A stretch of 64,000 nt of DNA from Caballeronia pedi (lineage in GTDB: Bacteria; Pseudomonadota; Gammaproteobacteria; Burkholderiales; Burkholderiaceae), in NCBI RefSeq assembly GCF_001544915.2, contig NZ_FCOE02000015.1:106864-170863 (forward strand), read 5' to 3'. Position 1 is the first letter of the stretch; each line of letters starts with the position of its first letter. This document shows, one piece after another, positions 20,658 to 30,426 of this stretch. The position numbers and the translations under genes were made by a program. The notes under the pieces were generated by a model, which worked only from the letters and a program-made list of their open reading frames with translations, had not been told where the DNA came from and ran no database searches.

Positions 20658-22852
20658 GCGCCGCCACAAACAAAGCGAACGCCGCGCGTCCCGTGAGCAG
20701 CATCGAAGCGCTCGCGGAGCGCGCGGGCTTCGAGATCGAATGGCAGAACGCGCACAGGAACATGCAGCGCGTGCCGGAAACGACGCTGCGCATTCTGCTC
20801 GAAAAGCTCGGCCTGCCGTGCGGCAACGCCACGCAGATCAGACAGAGCATGGCCGCCGTCGATGCCGAAATGAGCGGACGCAAGCTGCCGCCGCTCATCA
20901 CAGCCGAAGTGGATCGCGGCATCGCGCTGCCGGTGTCGGCGGCGAAGTCGGGCGCGCGCTATCGCATCGAACTGGAAAGCGGCGAGGTCATCGACGGGCG
21001 CTTCACGTCGCCCAAGGGCGAGACCGCGCTGCTCTCGCCGATCGCCGAGCCGGGTTATCACACGCTCGTCATCAACGACCATCGCACGACGCTCGCGGTC
21101 GCGCCCGCGCGCTGCTATACGATCGACGACGCATGGCGCACCGTCGATGAGAACGCCGAGCACGCGCCGCCGCTCTGGGGCGTCGCGGCGCAGGTGTATG
21201 GCCTGCGGCGCAACGGCGATGGCGGCGTCGGCGATTTCACCGCGCTGGCTTCGCTCGCGACGCAGACGGCGAAGCGCGGCGGACATGCCGTCGCCATCAG
21301 CCCGATGCACGCGATGTTCAGCGCCGAGCCGAACAAGTTCAGCCCGTACTCGCCGTCATCGCGGCTCTTTCTCAACATCGCGCATGTCGATCCGGCCGCC
21401 GTGCTCGGCGCGCCCGCGACCCGCGCGGCGATCGAGAAGGCGGGCGTGGCCCAGGAGCTCGACGAACTCGAACGTCTCGCGCTGATCGACTGGCCGCGCG
21501 CATCGAAAGCGCGTCTTGCGATTCTGCGCGCCCTCTTCGACACCTTTTCGCAAGACCGCGATTCGCCCTTCGCGAAGGACTTCGCCGCGTTCGTCGAGGA
21601 AGGCGGCCGCCCGCTCGAAGACCATGCGCGCTTCGAGGCGCTGCAGGCCGCGCAGATCGCGGAGAACGGCGAAGGCCACTGGCGCAACTGGCCCGAGGCA
21701 TTGCGCGACCCGCGCAGCGACGCGGTAACGGCATTCGCCAGCGCCCATCGCCGCGAAGTCGACTTTCATCTCTTCACGCAATGGCTCGCGGCCAAGGGCC
21801 TCATGCACGCGCAATACGCCGCGCGCGATGCGGGCATGGCCGTCGGCCTCGTCGCGGACCTCGCGGTCGGTTGCGACAGCGCGGGCAGTCACGCATGGTC
21901 GTATCGCGAGGAAATGCTCACGGGCGTGTCGGTCGGCGCACCGCCCGATCTCTTCAATCAGGCCGGGCAATCGTGGGGCCTTACGACCTTCTCGCCGCGC
22001 GCGATGCGCACGCAGGGCTTTGCGGCATTCATCGACATGCTGCGCTGCGCGTTCGCGCGCGCGGGCGGCATCCGCATCGATCATATTCTCGGCCTGCGCC
22101 GGCTCTGGCTCGTGCCCGAGGGCGAAAGCGCAAAGGACGGCGCGTATCTGCGCTATCCGCTCGACGACATGCTGCGGCTCATCGCGCTCGAATCGTGGCG
22201 GCATCGCGCGATCGTGGTCGGCGAGGATCTCGGCACCGTGCCGCCCGGCTTTACGGAACGCTTGCAGGAGCACGGCTTGCTGGGCATACGCGTGCTGTGG
22301 TTCGAGCGCGAAGTGGATGGCCCGGGCTTCAAGCCGCCGCGCGAATGGGACAGCGGCGTCACGGCGACGACGACCACGCACGACCTGCCGACCGTCACCG
22401 GATGGTGGCGCGGCGAGGACATCGTGTGGCGCTCGAAGATCGGCCAGACGAACGCGCGCGCCGATGGCCGCGACGCCGTCGAAGTCGCGCTCGAAGAGCG
22501 CGGCGAGGACCGTGCGTATCTATGGCGCGCGTTTCAGCAAGCGGGCATCGCACCCGACGACGTGGACGCGCCCGGCATCGACAATGCGCCCGTCGATGAA
22601 GCGCTCGCCTTCGTCGCCGCGACGCCCGCGCCGCTCGTCACGTATCCGCTCGAAGACCTGCTCGCGCTCGCGGAGCAGCCGAACCTGCCCGGCTCGATCG
22701 ACGAGCATCCGAACTGGCGAAGGCGCATGACCCGCGCCGTCGACGAGCTGTTTCTCGACGATGCCTTCTCCGACCGCCTGCTCGCCGTGGATGCCGCGCG
22801 CAAGCGCTCCGTGCAGCCGAACGAAACTACATCGAAACCCGAATCACCATGA
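20654..22852 (+). CDS. malQ: 4-alpha-glucanotransferase (amylomaltase)
   Basis: MalQ disproportionates maltooligosaccharides by transferring glucan segments. The 732-residue GH77 protein has nucleophile Asp476 (GIRIDHILGLRRLWLVPEG), the general-acid region VGEDLGTVPPGF and the third acidic residue in TTTHDLPTVTGWW. An N-terminal domain of about 150 residues precedes the barrel, as in the E. coli-type MalQ. The start GTG at 20654 overlaps the treZ stop by 4 bases, and its own stop overlaps treY (ATGA). Lying between the two enzymes of the TreY-TreZ pathway, it probably lengthens short maltooligosaccharides so that TreY can use them; this role is inferred from context. Confidence 0.95.
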   Translation: MSAATNKANAARPVSSIEALAERAGFEIEWQNAHRNMQRVPETTLRILLEKLGLPCGNATQIRQSMAAVDAEMSGRKLPPLITAEVDRGIALPVSAAKSGARYRIELESGEVIDGRFTSPKGETALLSPIAEPGYHTLVINDHRTTLAVAPARCYTIDDAWRTVDENAEHAPPLWGVAAQVYGLRRNGDGGVGDFTALASLATQTAKRGGHAVAISPMHAMFSAEPNKFSPYSPSSRLFLNIAHVDPAAVLGAPATRAAIEKAGVAQELDELERLALIDWPRASKARLAILRALFDTFSQDRDSPFAKDFAAFVEEGGRPLEDHARFEALQAAQIAENGEGHWRNWPEALRDPRSDAVTAFASAHRREVDFHLFTQWLAAKGLMHAQYAARDAGMAVGLVADLAVGCDSAGSHAWSYREEMLTGVSVGAPPDLFNQAGQSWGLTTFSPRAMRTQGFAAFIDMLRCAFARAGGIRIDHILGLRRLWLVPEGESAKDGAYLRYPLDDMLRLIALESWRHRAIVVGEDLGTVPPGFTERLQEHGLLGIRVLWFEREVDGPGFKPPREWDSGVTATTTTHDLPTVTGWWRGEDIVWRSKIGQTNARADGRDAVEVALEERGEDRAYLWRAFQQAGIAPDDVDAPGIDNAPVDEALAFVAATPAPLVTYPLEDLLALAEQPNLPGSIDEHPNWRRRMTRAVDELFLDDAFSDRLLAVDAARKRSVQPNETTSKPESP

Positions 22853-25761
22853 CCGTACCGCGTTCCACGCTCAGGCTTCAGCTTCACAAAGGCTTCACTT
22901 TCGACGACGCCGCCGCGCTCGTGGATTACTTCGCGCAACTCGGCGTGAGTCACGCCTATGTGTCGCCGATCACGACCGCGACGGCCGGTTCCACGCACGG
23001 CTACGACGTCGTCGACTACACGACGGTCAATCCCGAGCTGGGCGGCGAGGATGGGCTGCGGCGCTTCGTCGAGAAGCTGCGCGCGCACGAGATGGGACTC
23101 ATCGTCGATATCGTGCCGAATCACATGGGCGTGGGCGGATCGCAGAACGCGTGGTGGCAGGACATCCTCGAATGGGGCCGCCATGCGGCGCACGCGCGCT
23201 TTTTCGACGTCGACTGGCATTCGCCCGATCCCGCGTTGCGCGGCAAGGTGCTCGCGCCGTTTCTCGGCGCGTCCTATGGCGAGGAATTGCAGGCCGGCAA
23301 GATCGCGCTCGCGTATCGCGCGGACGAAGGGCGCTTCGTCATCGAGTATTACTCGAATGCATTTCCGGTCTGCCCGGTCGACTACCCGGCGGTGTTTCAG
23401 GAAGCGCCCGAGCTTGCGCAACGCTTCGTCGGTTTGACGACGCAGCCCGTCGATCAGCCACGCGCCGCCGACGCGCGCACCGCGCTCGTCACCATCGCGC
23501 AGACCGAGGGCGGCCAGGCCGCAATCGAGGCGATCATAGCCGCGCATGCGCCGGATACGCCCGCGGGCCGCGATCGGCTGCATCGCCTGCTGGAACGGCA
23601 GCATTTCCGCCTCGCATGGTGGCGCACCGCCGCCGACGAAGTGAACTGGCGGCGCTTCTTCGACGTGAGCACGCTAGGCGGCGTGCGCGTCGAGCGGCCC
23701 GAGGTGTTCGAGGCATCGCATGCGCTCGTCTTCAGACTCTTTACTGAAGGGCTGATCGACGGCGTGCGCGTCGATCACGTCGATGGTCTCGCCGAACCGC
23801 GCGAGTATTGCCAGCGTTTGCGCGCGCGGCTCGAAGATTTGTCGGTCGAACGTCCCGAGGCACTGCAGCATGGCAATGGCCGCACGTATTTCGTCGTTGA
23901 GAAGATTCTTGCGCGTGGCGAACCGCTGCGGCGCGACTGGCAGGTCGACGGCACGACCGGCTACGACTTCATGAACGATGTCGGCGCGCTGCTGCATGAT
24001 CCGGCGGGCGCGGAACCGCTTGCCGCGTTGTGGGCCGAGATCACGGGAATGAGCGCATGCTTCGCCGACGAAGCGCTCGCCGCGCGCCGCAAGATACTCG
24101 CGGAGAATCTGTCGGCGGAACTGGATCGCGTCACGCGCGCGCTGCATCGTATCGCGCGCGATGCGCAGACGACGCGCGATTTCACCTTTACGTCGATCAG
24201 GCGGGTGGTCGCGGAACTCGTCGTGCAGTTTCCGGTGTATCGCATCTATCCGATCGGCAGCGTGCGCAGCCCCGAGGACGAGCGCTTCTTCACGCAAGCG
24301 CTCGACGCCGCGCGCGCGGTGCTCGCGCGGGCGGATCATGTCGTGCTCGATCAGGTCGCGCAATGGCTCGGCGGCAAGCTGCCGGACGATGTGCCGCAGC
24401 CTGAGCGCATCGAGCGTGGTGAGCGTCCGGAACGCGGCCGCGATCGTGCCGCGGAGCGCACGCGCGAGCGTGATCGCAATCAGGCGCAGGCGGGGCCGAA
24501 TCCGCCATCGTCGAGCGGTTCGCAGCGTCGCGCTGCGCAGACGCTATTTTCGCAACTGACCTCGCCGGTGGCGGCGAAGGCCGTCGAGGATACGGCGTGT
24601 TATCGCTACGGGCGGCTCATTTCGCGCAACGAAGTCGGCGCGGACCCGGGCGAGTTCGCGTTATCCGTCGATGAGTTTCACGCCTGCAATCGAGAGCGTT
24701 TCGAAGCGTTCCCGCACGCGATGCTCTGCACGGCGACGCACGATCACAAGCGCGGAGAGGACGTGCGCGCGCGCATCGCGGCGTTGAGCGAGATTCCGGA
24801 CGAATGGGCCACGACGCTCCGGCAATGGTCCACGTTGAACACCCCTTTAAGACGCGGCGATCCGCATGACTGGGCGCCGGGACCGGCTGCGGAGGCAATG
24901 CTCTATCAGACGCTCGTCGGATGCTGGCCGACGACGCTCGCCCCCGATGACGAAGCGGGCGTTCACGCGCTTGCCGAACGTGTGGCGCAGTGGCAGTTGA
25001 AGGCGCTGCGCGAGGCGAAGCTCCGCACGAGCTGGTTCGCGCCTGACGAAGCGTATGAGAACGCGTGCAAGGACTTTCTGTTCGATATCGTCGCACCGCA
25101 GCGGCGCAATGGCTTTCTGCAGGAGTTGTCGGCGTTCGTCGCGCGGGTCGCGCCGCTCGGTGCGATCAATAGTTTCCAGCAGACGTTGCTGCGGCTTACG
25201 TCGCCGGGCGTGCCGGATCTTTATCAGGGTACCGAATTGTGGGACTTCAGTCTCGTCGATCCTGACAATCGCAGGCCTGTCGATTATGCGTTGCGTCGGC
25301 AGTGGCTTGCCGAGGTGGAAGAGAAAGGGCCACCGTCCGAGCAGTTGGCGAACTGGCGCGATGGGCGTGTGAAGCTGGCGCTCGTGAGGCGCGCTTTGGC
25401 TTTGCGCAAGCATTGCGAGTCGTTGTTTGCTCAAGGAGAGTATGTGCCGCTCGAAGTTCAGGGTGAGCAGGCGGGACATGTGATCGCTTATGCGCGCCAT
25501 GCAGGAAGTGCGTTTGCCATCGTGATCGCGACGCGGCTCGCGGCGCCGTTGCTGGACCCCGAGCGGGATGTGCCGCTTGTGGAGCCTGAGCGTTGGGGGG
25601 ATACGGCTATCGTGTTGCCCGAGGCGCTGCATTCGCGGGCGTTGTTCGATTGGTTGGGGCCCAATGCGCCCAAGGCCGAGGGGGAGAGGCTCTTTCTGCG
25701 CGATGCGTTGGGGGTGATGCCAGTGGCTTTGCTGGTGGAGGAAGGCGTGCCGAAGCCTTAG
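22849..25761 (+). CDS. treY: Malto-oligosyltrehalose synthase
   Basis: TreY converts the reducing-end alpha-1,4 bond of a maltooligosaccharide to a trehalose-type alpha-1,1 bond. The 970-residue GH13_26 protein starts with the family's RLQLHKGFTFDDAAALVDYF segment, and has Asp309 (DGVRVDHVDGLAEP), Glu351 (FVVEKILARGE) and the third Asp in TATHDHKRGEDVRARI. It is longer than many homologues. The excess is partly a charged, low-complexity insertion at about residues 516-562, rich in Glu/Arg repeats followed by Pro/Ser/Gly, just before the TLFSQLTSPVAAK segment. The start ATG at 22849 overlaps the malQ stop by 4 bases. It is the last gene of the block and ends before a shared hairpin. Confidence 0.95.
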   Translation: MTVPRSTLRLQLHKGFTFDDAAALVDYFAQLGVSHAYVSPITTATAGSTHGYDVVDYTTVNPELGGEDGLRRFVEKLRAHEMGLIVDIVPNHMGVGGSQNAWWQDILEWGRHAAHARFFDVDWHSPDPALRGKVLAPFLGASYGEELQAGKIALAYRADEGRFVIEYYSNAFPVCPVDYPAVFQEAPELAQRFVGLTTQPVDQPRAADARTALVTIAQTEGGQAAIEAIIAAHAPDTPAGRDRLHRLLERQHFRLAWWRTAADEVNWRRFFDVSTLGGVRVERPEVFEASHALVFRLFTEGLIDGVRVDHVDGLAEPREYCQRLRARLEDLSVERPEALQHGNGRTYFVVEKILARGEPLRRDWQVDGTTGYDFMNDVGALLHDPAGAEPLAALWAEITGMSACFADEALAARRKILAENLSAELDRVTRALHRIARDAQTTRDFTFTSIRRVVAELVVQFPVYRIYPIGSVRSPEDERFFTQALDAARAVLARADHVVLDQVAQWLGGKLPDDVPQPERIERGERPERGRDRAAERTRERDRNQAQAGPNPPSSSGSQRRAAQTLFSQLTSPVAAKAVEDTACYRYGRLISRNEVGADPGEFALSVDEFHACNRERFEAFPHAMLCTATHDHKRGEDVRARIAALSEIPDEWATTLRQWSTLNTPLRRGDPHDWAPGPAAEAMLYQTLVGCWPTTLAPDDEAGVHALAERVAQWQLKALREAKLRTSWFAPDEAYENACKDFLFDIVAPQRRNGFLQELSAFVARVAPLGAINSFQQTLLRLTSPGVPDLYQGTELWDFSLVDPDNRRPVDYALRRQWLAEVEEKGPPSEQLANWRDGRVKLALVRRALALRKHCESLFAQGEYVPLEVQGEQAGHVIAYARHAGSAFAIVIATRLAAPLLDPERDVPLVEPERWGDTAIVLPEALHSRALFDWLGPNAPKAEGERLFLRDALGVMPVALLVEEGVPKP

Positions 25762-25774
25762 GGTTCAAGTTTTT

Positions 25775-25803
25775 GGTTTGTCGCCGAATCCCGGCGACAA
25801 ACC
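25775..25803. terminator. Hairpin between convergent treY and CNNM-family gene
   Basis: GGTTTGTCGCCG (25775-25786) pairs perfectly with CGGCGACAAACC (25792-25803) around a 5-base loop. It lies in the 58 bases separating the two converging genes. There is no U-tract after the stem on either transcript (the T run at 25769-25774 precedes it on the plus strand), so termination efficiency is uncertain. Confidence 0.6.
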
Positions 25804-25819
25804 AGGCGAAACCCAACGG

Positions 25820-27184
25820 TCATTCCGCTTCCTGAAGCGCCTCTTCCCTTGGATAAACCCGCACCAGCACGATGCGCGGCCCTTTCATCTTCTTGACCAC
25901 GATATCGAACCGATCGAACTCCACCCGTTGCCCCTCGGTGGGCAAATCACCGAGCGCATTGATCACGAGCCCGCCCACCGATTCCGCCCGTCCTTCATCG
26001 ATATCGATCCCCAACGCGCGCTCGAGCGAAACGACCGGCAAGCTCCCCTTGCCCATCAAAGTGCCATCGTCCATGCGCGACCAGTCGGCATCGCCCTGAC
26101 GGAACTCATCGTGAATCTGCCCGACGAGCGCGCCAAGCAGGTTATCGAGCGTGATGAAGCCGATTGGCTTCGCCCCCTTGCGCCCGACGATCGCCAGATG
26201 CGGTGCGCCCTTGCGAAAGCGCCTGAACAACTCCAGCGCCGACAGATTCGGCGCGACATACTGCACCGGCCGCACATGGCGAGAAAGCTTGTCGATCTTT
26301 TCCGCGGCATCCTTCGACAAGCTGAAGTTGAAGCCACGCCCGCTGCCATCGCCCGCAAGCAGCAGATCTTTCAGATGGATCATGCCGATCACGCGCTCAC
26401 CCGACGCATCGGCGAACAGCGGATAGCGCGAAAAACGATGCCGTGAAATCACCGCGAGGTTGTCGCGCATCGCCAGATCGTTGCGCAGCCCGACGAGTTC
26501 ATGCGCCGGACGCATCAGGTCAGAGACCGTCATGCGGCTGAAATCGAGCGAATGCGCGATGGTGTTCCACTCGTCCTCGTTATACGAAGACCCGCCGCCA
26601 TGATGACGCCCGCGCAGGATCAGCTTCAGTTCGTCGGTGGAGTAATGCGCGTCGTGACCGTGGTCCGCCGAGATGCCGAAAAGCCGCAACACGAAGTTCG
26701 CGCTCGAATTCAGCACCCAGATGAACGGATACATCACCCAGTAGAAGCCATAGAGCGGCGTGGCGAGCCACAGACCCACCTGCTCCGCGCGGCGGATGGC
26801 CCACGACTTCGGCGCCAGCTCGCCGACGACGATATGCAGAAACGAAATGACCGTGAACGCGAAGAAGAGCGAGATCGAATCGATCAGCTTCTCCGATTCG
26901 ACACCGATCAGCGCGAACAACGGATGCAGGAGCGTGGCGAACGCCGGTTCGCCGATCCAGCCAAGCCCGAGGGACGCCAGCGTGATGCCGAGCTGGCATG
27001 CGGACAGATAGGCGTCGAGTTGCCCGTGCACCTTCGCGAGCAGGCGGCCAGGCAGGCCGTTGGTGCGCGCGAGCGCCTTGACGCGCGTGGGCCGCAGCTT
27101 GACGAGCCCGAACTCCGCTGCGACGAAGAAGCCATTCAACGCGACGAGCAACAATGCGCCGATCAGCGCGACAACCTGAGCCAA
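25820..27184 (-). CDS. CNNM/CorC-HlyC family membrane protein with CBS domains
   Basis: This 454-residue inner-membrane protein has the 'hemolysin' family layout. A DUF21/CNNM domain with about four membrane segments covers residues 1-155 (AEFGLVKLRPTRVKAL and LASLGLGWIGEPA are family motifs), with an acidic region around 190-215. A CBS pair lies at about 215-345 (MTVSDLMRPAHELVGL; PLFADASGERVIGMIHLKDLL) and a C-terminal transporter-associated domain at about 365-440 (VGGLVINALGDLPTEGQRVE). Relatives bind adenine nucleotides at the CBS domains and have been linked to magnesium or cobalt efflux. A toxin role is unlikely despite the family name. It is transcribed as a single gene towards treY. 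Confidence 0.9.
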   Translation of the reverse strand: MAQVVALIGALLLVALNGFFVAAEFGLVKLRPTRVKALARTNGLPGRLLAKVHGQLDAYLSACQLGITLASLGLGWIGEPAFATLLHPLFALIGVESEKLIDSISLFFAFTVISFLHIVVGELAPKSWAIRRAEQVGLWLATPLYGFYWVMYPFIWVLNSSANFVLRLFGISADHGHDAHYSTDELKLILRGRHHGGGSSYNEDEWNTIAHSLDFSRMTVSDLMRPAHELVGLRNDLAMRDNLAVISRHRFSRYPLFADASGERVIGMIHLKDLLLAGDGSGRGFNFSLSKDAAEKIDKLSRHVRPVQYVAPNLSALELFRRFRKGAPHLAIVGRKGAKPIGFITLDNLLGALVGQIHDEFRQGDADWSRMDDGTLMGKGSLPVVSLERALGIDIDEGRAESVGGLVINALGDLPTEGQRVEFDRFDIVVKKMKGPRIVLVRVYPREEALQEAE

Positions 27185-27245
27185 AGCAACTCTCTTCGAA
27201 AATGGAAAGCGTCAGTATATGGCCGACAGGAAATCGAAAGTCAAT

Positions 27246-28370
27246 TTACATCCCTGCGACCGGCAGGCGCACCGACAACGTCACCTCCGCGCCGTCCACG
27301 ATATCGCTGTGCTCGAACGCGCCGCCATGCGCTTCGGACACGCGCTTGCACAGCGCGAGGCCCCACGCAATGCGCCCGCCTTCGCGCGGTTCCAGCGCCT
27401 GCCGGCGCGCGAAGGCTTCGAGCACGTGTGGCGACGCCGCGTCGCTGAGCGCCTCGGCCGATACCGTGAAACGCACGTCGGTGCGCCACATGCTGCCTTC
27501 GATATTGCTCGACGCGCGCACCGTCGCGCCCGCCGCGCTCGCCTCGGCGGCGAATGCGAGCATGAGCCAGAGCGCCTGCAACAGACGCTCCGCATCGCCT
27601 TCGAGTTGCTCGTCCGCGAGCGGCGAGTCGATCTCGATCGTCACGCCGCGCGCCCGCGCAACGCCCGCGCGCGCCAGCGCCGCGCTCTTTTCCAGCAGCG
27701 GACGCACCGCGACCGGCGCGAGCGCGACGGACAGCGCCTTGGTCTCGGCGCGCGTCGTATCGACGGATTGCTCGATCAGCTTCACCTGTTGCTCAACACC
27801 CGAGCGGATGCCCGCGAGCGCGCGCTGCGCGGCTGGATCGTTGGCGTCGACCTTGCGTTCGAGCACGTAGCCCCAGCTATGGATCGCGTTCAACGGACCG
27901 CGCAGATCGTGCGATACCACCGACAGCACATGATCGCGCATGAAGAGCGCAGCCTCCGCACGCAGATGCGCGACGCGATCGGCGGTGTCGTGCTCCCTGT
28001 CCGATGCCCCTGCCGATGGCGACACGATCAGCGTGACGCAATCCGGACCCGGCAGCGCGATGATCGAAAAGGCGCGCGTGGCGTCGTCGTCTTCGATCGA
28101 CACGTGCGCGCGGCGCGTGCCGTTGCACGCGAGCGCGGCATCGGCTGCCGAAGCGAACGCGGCGGTGAGCGGCCGGGGCAATGGGGTATCGGCGAGCGCG
28201 CGGCCGACGAGCGCGGCGGGATCGAGATCGAAGAGATGCGCCAGGACGGCGTCGGCGGAGAGGCAGCGCTGGGCGGCGTCGAGCACCAGCACGCCGTCGT
28301 TTCCTGCGACGGCCGCGCCGAAGGAGTTGTCGCCTTCCGGCTCGACCGTACTGGAAAAAGACGTTGTCAC
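27246..28370 (-). CDS. Soluble PAS-type sensor histidine kinase with degenerate ATP-binding motifs
   Basis: The 374-residue protein has a PAS-like domain (about 20-120), a HisKA dimerisation helix with phosphoacceptor His154 (VVSHDLRGPLNAIHSWGYVL) and a C-terminal HATPase-like region. It has no membrane segment, so the sensor is cytosolic. The N box at 261-278 (ERLLQALWLMLAFAAEAS) lacks the conserved Asn, and no DxGxG G1 box is visible; only a G2-like WGLALCKRVSEAHGG remains at 336-350. The GTG at 28370 is chosen because AAGGA sits 9 bases upstream. An ATG at 28469 would add 33 residues. No response-regulator gene is adjacent, so its partner is unknown. Confidence 0.75.
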   Translation of the reverse strand: MTTSFSSTVEPEGDNSFGAAVAGNDGVLVLDAAQRCLSADAVLAHLFDLDPAALVGRALADTPLPRPLTAAFASAADAALACNGTRRAHVSIEDDDATRAFSIIALPGPDCVTLIVSPSAGASDREHDTADRVAHLRAEAALFMRDHVLSVVSHDLRGPLNAIHSWGYVLERKVDANDPAAQRALAGIRSGVEQQVKLIEQSVDTTRAETKALSVALAPVAVRPLLEKSAALARAGVARARGVTIEIDSPLADEQLEGDAERLLQALWLMLAFAAEASAAGATVRASSNIEGSMWRTDVRFTVSAEALSDAASPHVLEAFARRQALEPREGGRIAWGLALCKRVSEAHGGAFEHSDIVDGAEVTLSVRLPVAGM

Positions 28371-28895
28371 AGTTATGGATCCTTGCGTGTATCGGTGTTG
28401 CGGCGAAGTCGCGAAGCCGGTTGCATCTGCCTGATGAATGGGCAGCTCGAATGAATCCTTGCGGGTCATTATATGTGAGCGCCTACGACGCATGCGGCAG
28501 CGGTGCACTTGTGCCCGCCGCGCCTGTGTAGCAATTCGCGTGCACGATCGTGCCAATCAGACGCCTCCGCTGGAAAGATCGGAATGCTATTAATTCGCTT
28601 TTTGATAACCGAATAGTCGCGGCAATAAAGTCTCGTTACGTTTTTTACACGTTGAGATTTAAAACGCGAATTGCGGTTGCAAACCCGCTTCAGTCTGCAA
28701 AATGCGATGCCTTCGGCAATGAAAATTCCCTACGCAAATCCTCGCATCGATTTTATTTTTCTCTTGACCACGACTTGGGGCGCGCAATCTGGAGAATACG
28801 CATTCGATTCCGCATTCACGTGTAGCAGAACTTTCCCCGCATCAACCTGTCCATAGCATTCCCTCCGGTGTTCAGCACTTGACCCGCCGGCACGC
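28371..28895. other. Intergenic region with a low-GC patch between the kinase and the polysaccharide locus
   Basis: The stretch 28560-28760 is clearly more AT-rich than the surrounding DNA and has no supported gene on either strand. It probably holds the promoters for the divergent kinase gene and for the first glycosyltransferase of the polysaccharide locus. TTGACC at about 28764 has no good -10 partner at 16-18 bases, so I do not assign a specific promoter. The low GC could also mark foreign DNA or an H-NS-type silencing target. Confidence 0.5.
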
Positions 28896-30026
28896 ATGAC
28901 CGCCTTGTCCACGGTGGCTTTCGATTCAACTCTAACCGGTGACACGAGCACAATGACACGCATCCGCAATGGCAACCCTGAAACCTTGCTGTCGGTAATC
29001 ATCCCCGCGTACAACGTGGAGCATTTCATCGCCGCGTCTCTCGAATCCGCGCTCTCGCAACCGCGTTCCGATGAAATCGAACTGATCGTCATCGACGACG
29101 GCTCGACGGATCGCACACTCGAACGCATTCTCGACGTGCAGCGCAGCGCGCGCGGCCGCAATATCCGCGTCATTCATCAGGAGAACCGCGGCGTGTCGGC
29201 CGCGCGCAATCGCGCCATCGCGGAAGCGACATCGCCGTACATAGGCTTTCTCGATTCCGACGACGTCTGGGCAGCGGACTTCACCGCGAAGATCATGCCG
29301 CTGCTCGATTCGAACGCCGCGGACATCATCGAATTCAATGTCGGCATCATCGATTCGGGCGGCAAGGTCATCGACAAGGTCACACTGATCGATGCGGGCA
29401 CGGAAGGTCATCGCGCATGCGATCTCGACGCGCTGCTCGACTTCGCGCGCGTGTATCAGGTGTTTCCGGTCGCGCGGGTGTACAAGCGCAAGCTGTGGGA
29501 CGGCATCGAGTTTCCGGCTGGACGCGTTTATGAAGACGCCGCCGCGATTCCGCTCGTCTATGCGCGCGCGCAGTCGCTCTTTCGTCTCACCGATGATCTC
29601 TACTTCTATCGACGCCGCGCGGGCAGCATCACGACGCGCGCGACACCGTACACGGTGCAGTCGCTCGCGACCTGCGCGGAAGACACCATGCAGCGCTGCA
29701 ACGGCGGTCCGCTCGATCCGTTCTGGCTCGCGATGTTCCACAAGGTCTTTGCGTATGCGTGCTTTCAGGCCGCCCGCGTCGATGGCCGCGCGTTCGAAGA
29801 ATCGATGCGCATCATCGAAACCACGGCGGCGCGCTATCGCGACTTCGCCGCGCATCGCACCGATACGCCGAAGGAGCTGCGCTTTCAAAGGAAGATTGCA
29901 GTCGATCGTCGCGTGTTCCTCGCCAAGCGCCTCGTCAAGCGGGCGCTCGGCCTCGAACTGCGTCCGCCTGCGGCGGCATCGCGTGCGCATCGCGTTCCCC
30001 GGCAGGCGTCGACGGTGAATGAATGA
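28896..30026 (+). CDS. Family 2 glycosyltransferase
   Basis: This 376-residue GT-A enzyme probably adds one sugar to a lipid-linked repeat unit at the cytoplasmic face. It shows the GT2 hallmarks: LLSVIIPAYNVEHF near residues 29-43, VIDDGSTDRT, the QENRGVSAARNRAI helix and the DXD-like FLDSDDVW metal site. The last 100 residues are basic and have no membrane anchor. No strong ribosome site precedes either candidate start (ATG 28896 or ATG 28953); both lie upstream of the conserved core. It is the first gene of the polysaccharide locus. The donor sugar and linkage cannot be predicted. Confidence 0.88.
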   Translation: MTALSTVAFDSTLTGDTSTMTRIRNGNPETLLSVIIPAYNVEHFIAASLESALSQPRSDEIELIVIDDGSTDRTLERILDVQRSARGRNIRVIHQENRGVSAARNRAIAEATSPYIGFLDSDDVWAADFTAKIMPLLDSNAADIIEFNVGIIDSGGKVIDKVTLIDAGTEGHRACDLDALLDFARVYQVFPVARVYKRKLWDGIEFPAGRVYEDAAAIPLVYARAQSLFRLTDDLYFYRRRAGSITTRATPYTVQSLATCAEDTMQRCNGGPLDPFWLAMFHKVFAYACFQAARVDGRAFEESMRIIETTAARYRDFAAHRTDTPKELRFQRKIAVDRRVFLAKRLVKRALGLELRPPAAASRAHRVPRQASTVNE

Positions 30027-30426
30027 AGCATGGGAAGGCGCGATGTCCTACCAGCACTTCAGGTAGTTTGCAATCGAACGATCCTGTTTCAGGCGCATCG
30101 TTGCGTGTGCCAACCCACTGATGAATACGCTTTTATTTTGTTAAATAAGGTTTGCAATACACTGGCGCTTTCCGGCTTCGAATCGACGGCCCGAAGGCGG
30201 TGTATTCCGTTCAACTTCCGCGCACCCGACGCCAGCCCAAAGGCGCAGACGTGCACCTCTCCTGGCCGCGAGCCGCATTGACGGCAGCGCGCGCAAGCGA
30301 AACTATTCGCTCGAGAAGCTGTCACGCAAAAGCCCCTCGCGTCGGGCGAACCTGCACGGTTCGCAACCTTGCGGCATAGTCATCAAAGATCACCACGCTG
30401 CGCTCAAGCCGGGGAAAAACCGTTCA
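30027..30426. other. Intergenic region before the flippase gene
   Basis: No supported gene lies in these 400 bases. An AT-rich patch at about 30125-30165 (TTTTATTTTGTTAAATAAGG and following) could hold a promoter for the flippase, but I cannot match a clean -35/-10 pair. The spacing suggests the first glycosyltransferase and the flippase are separately transcribed. Confidence 0.45.

Noticed and set aside
28550..28825. 91-codon frame in the low-GC patch
   Set aside because: It has no ribosome site and an unusual residue composition, and nothing in it resembles a protein family.
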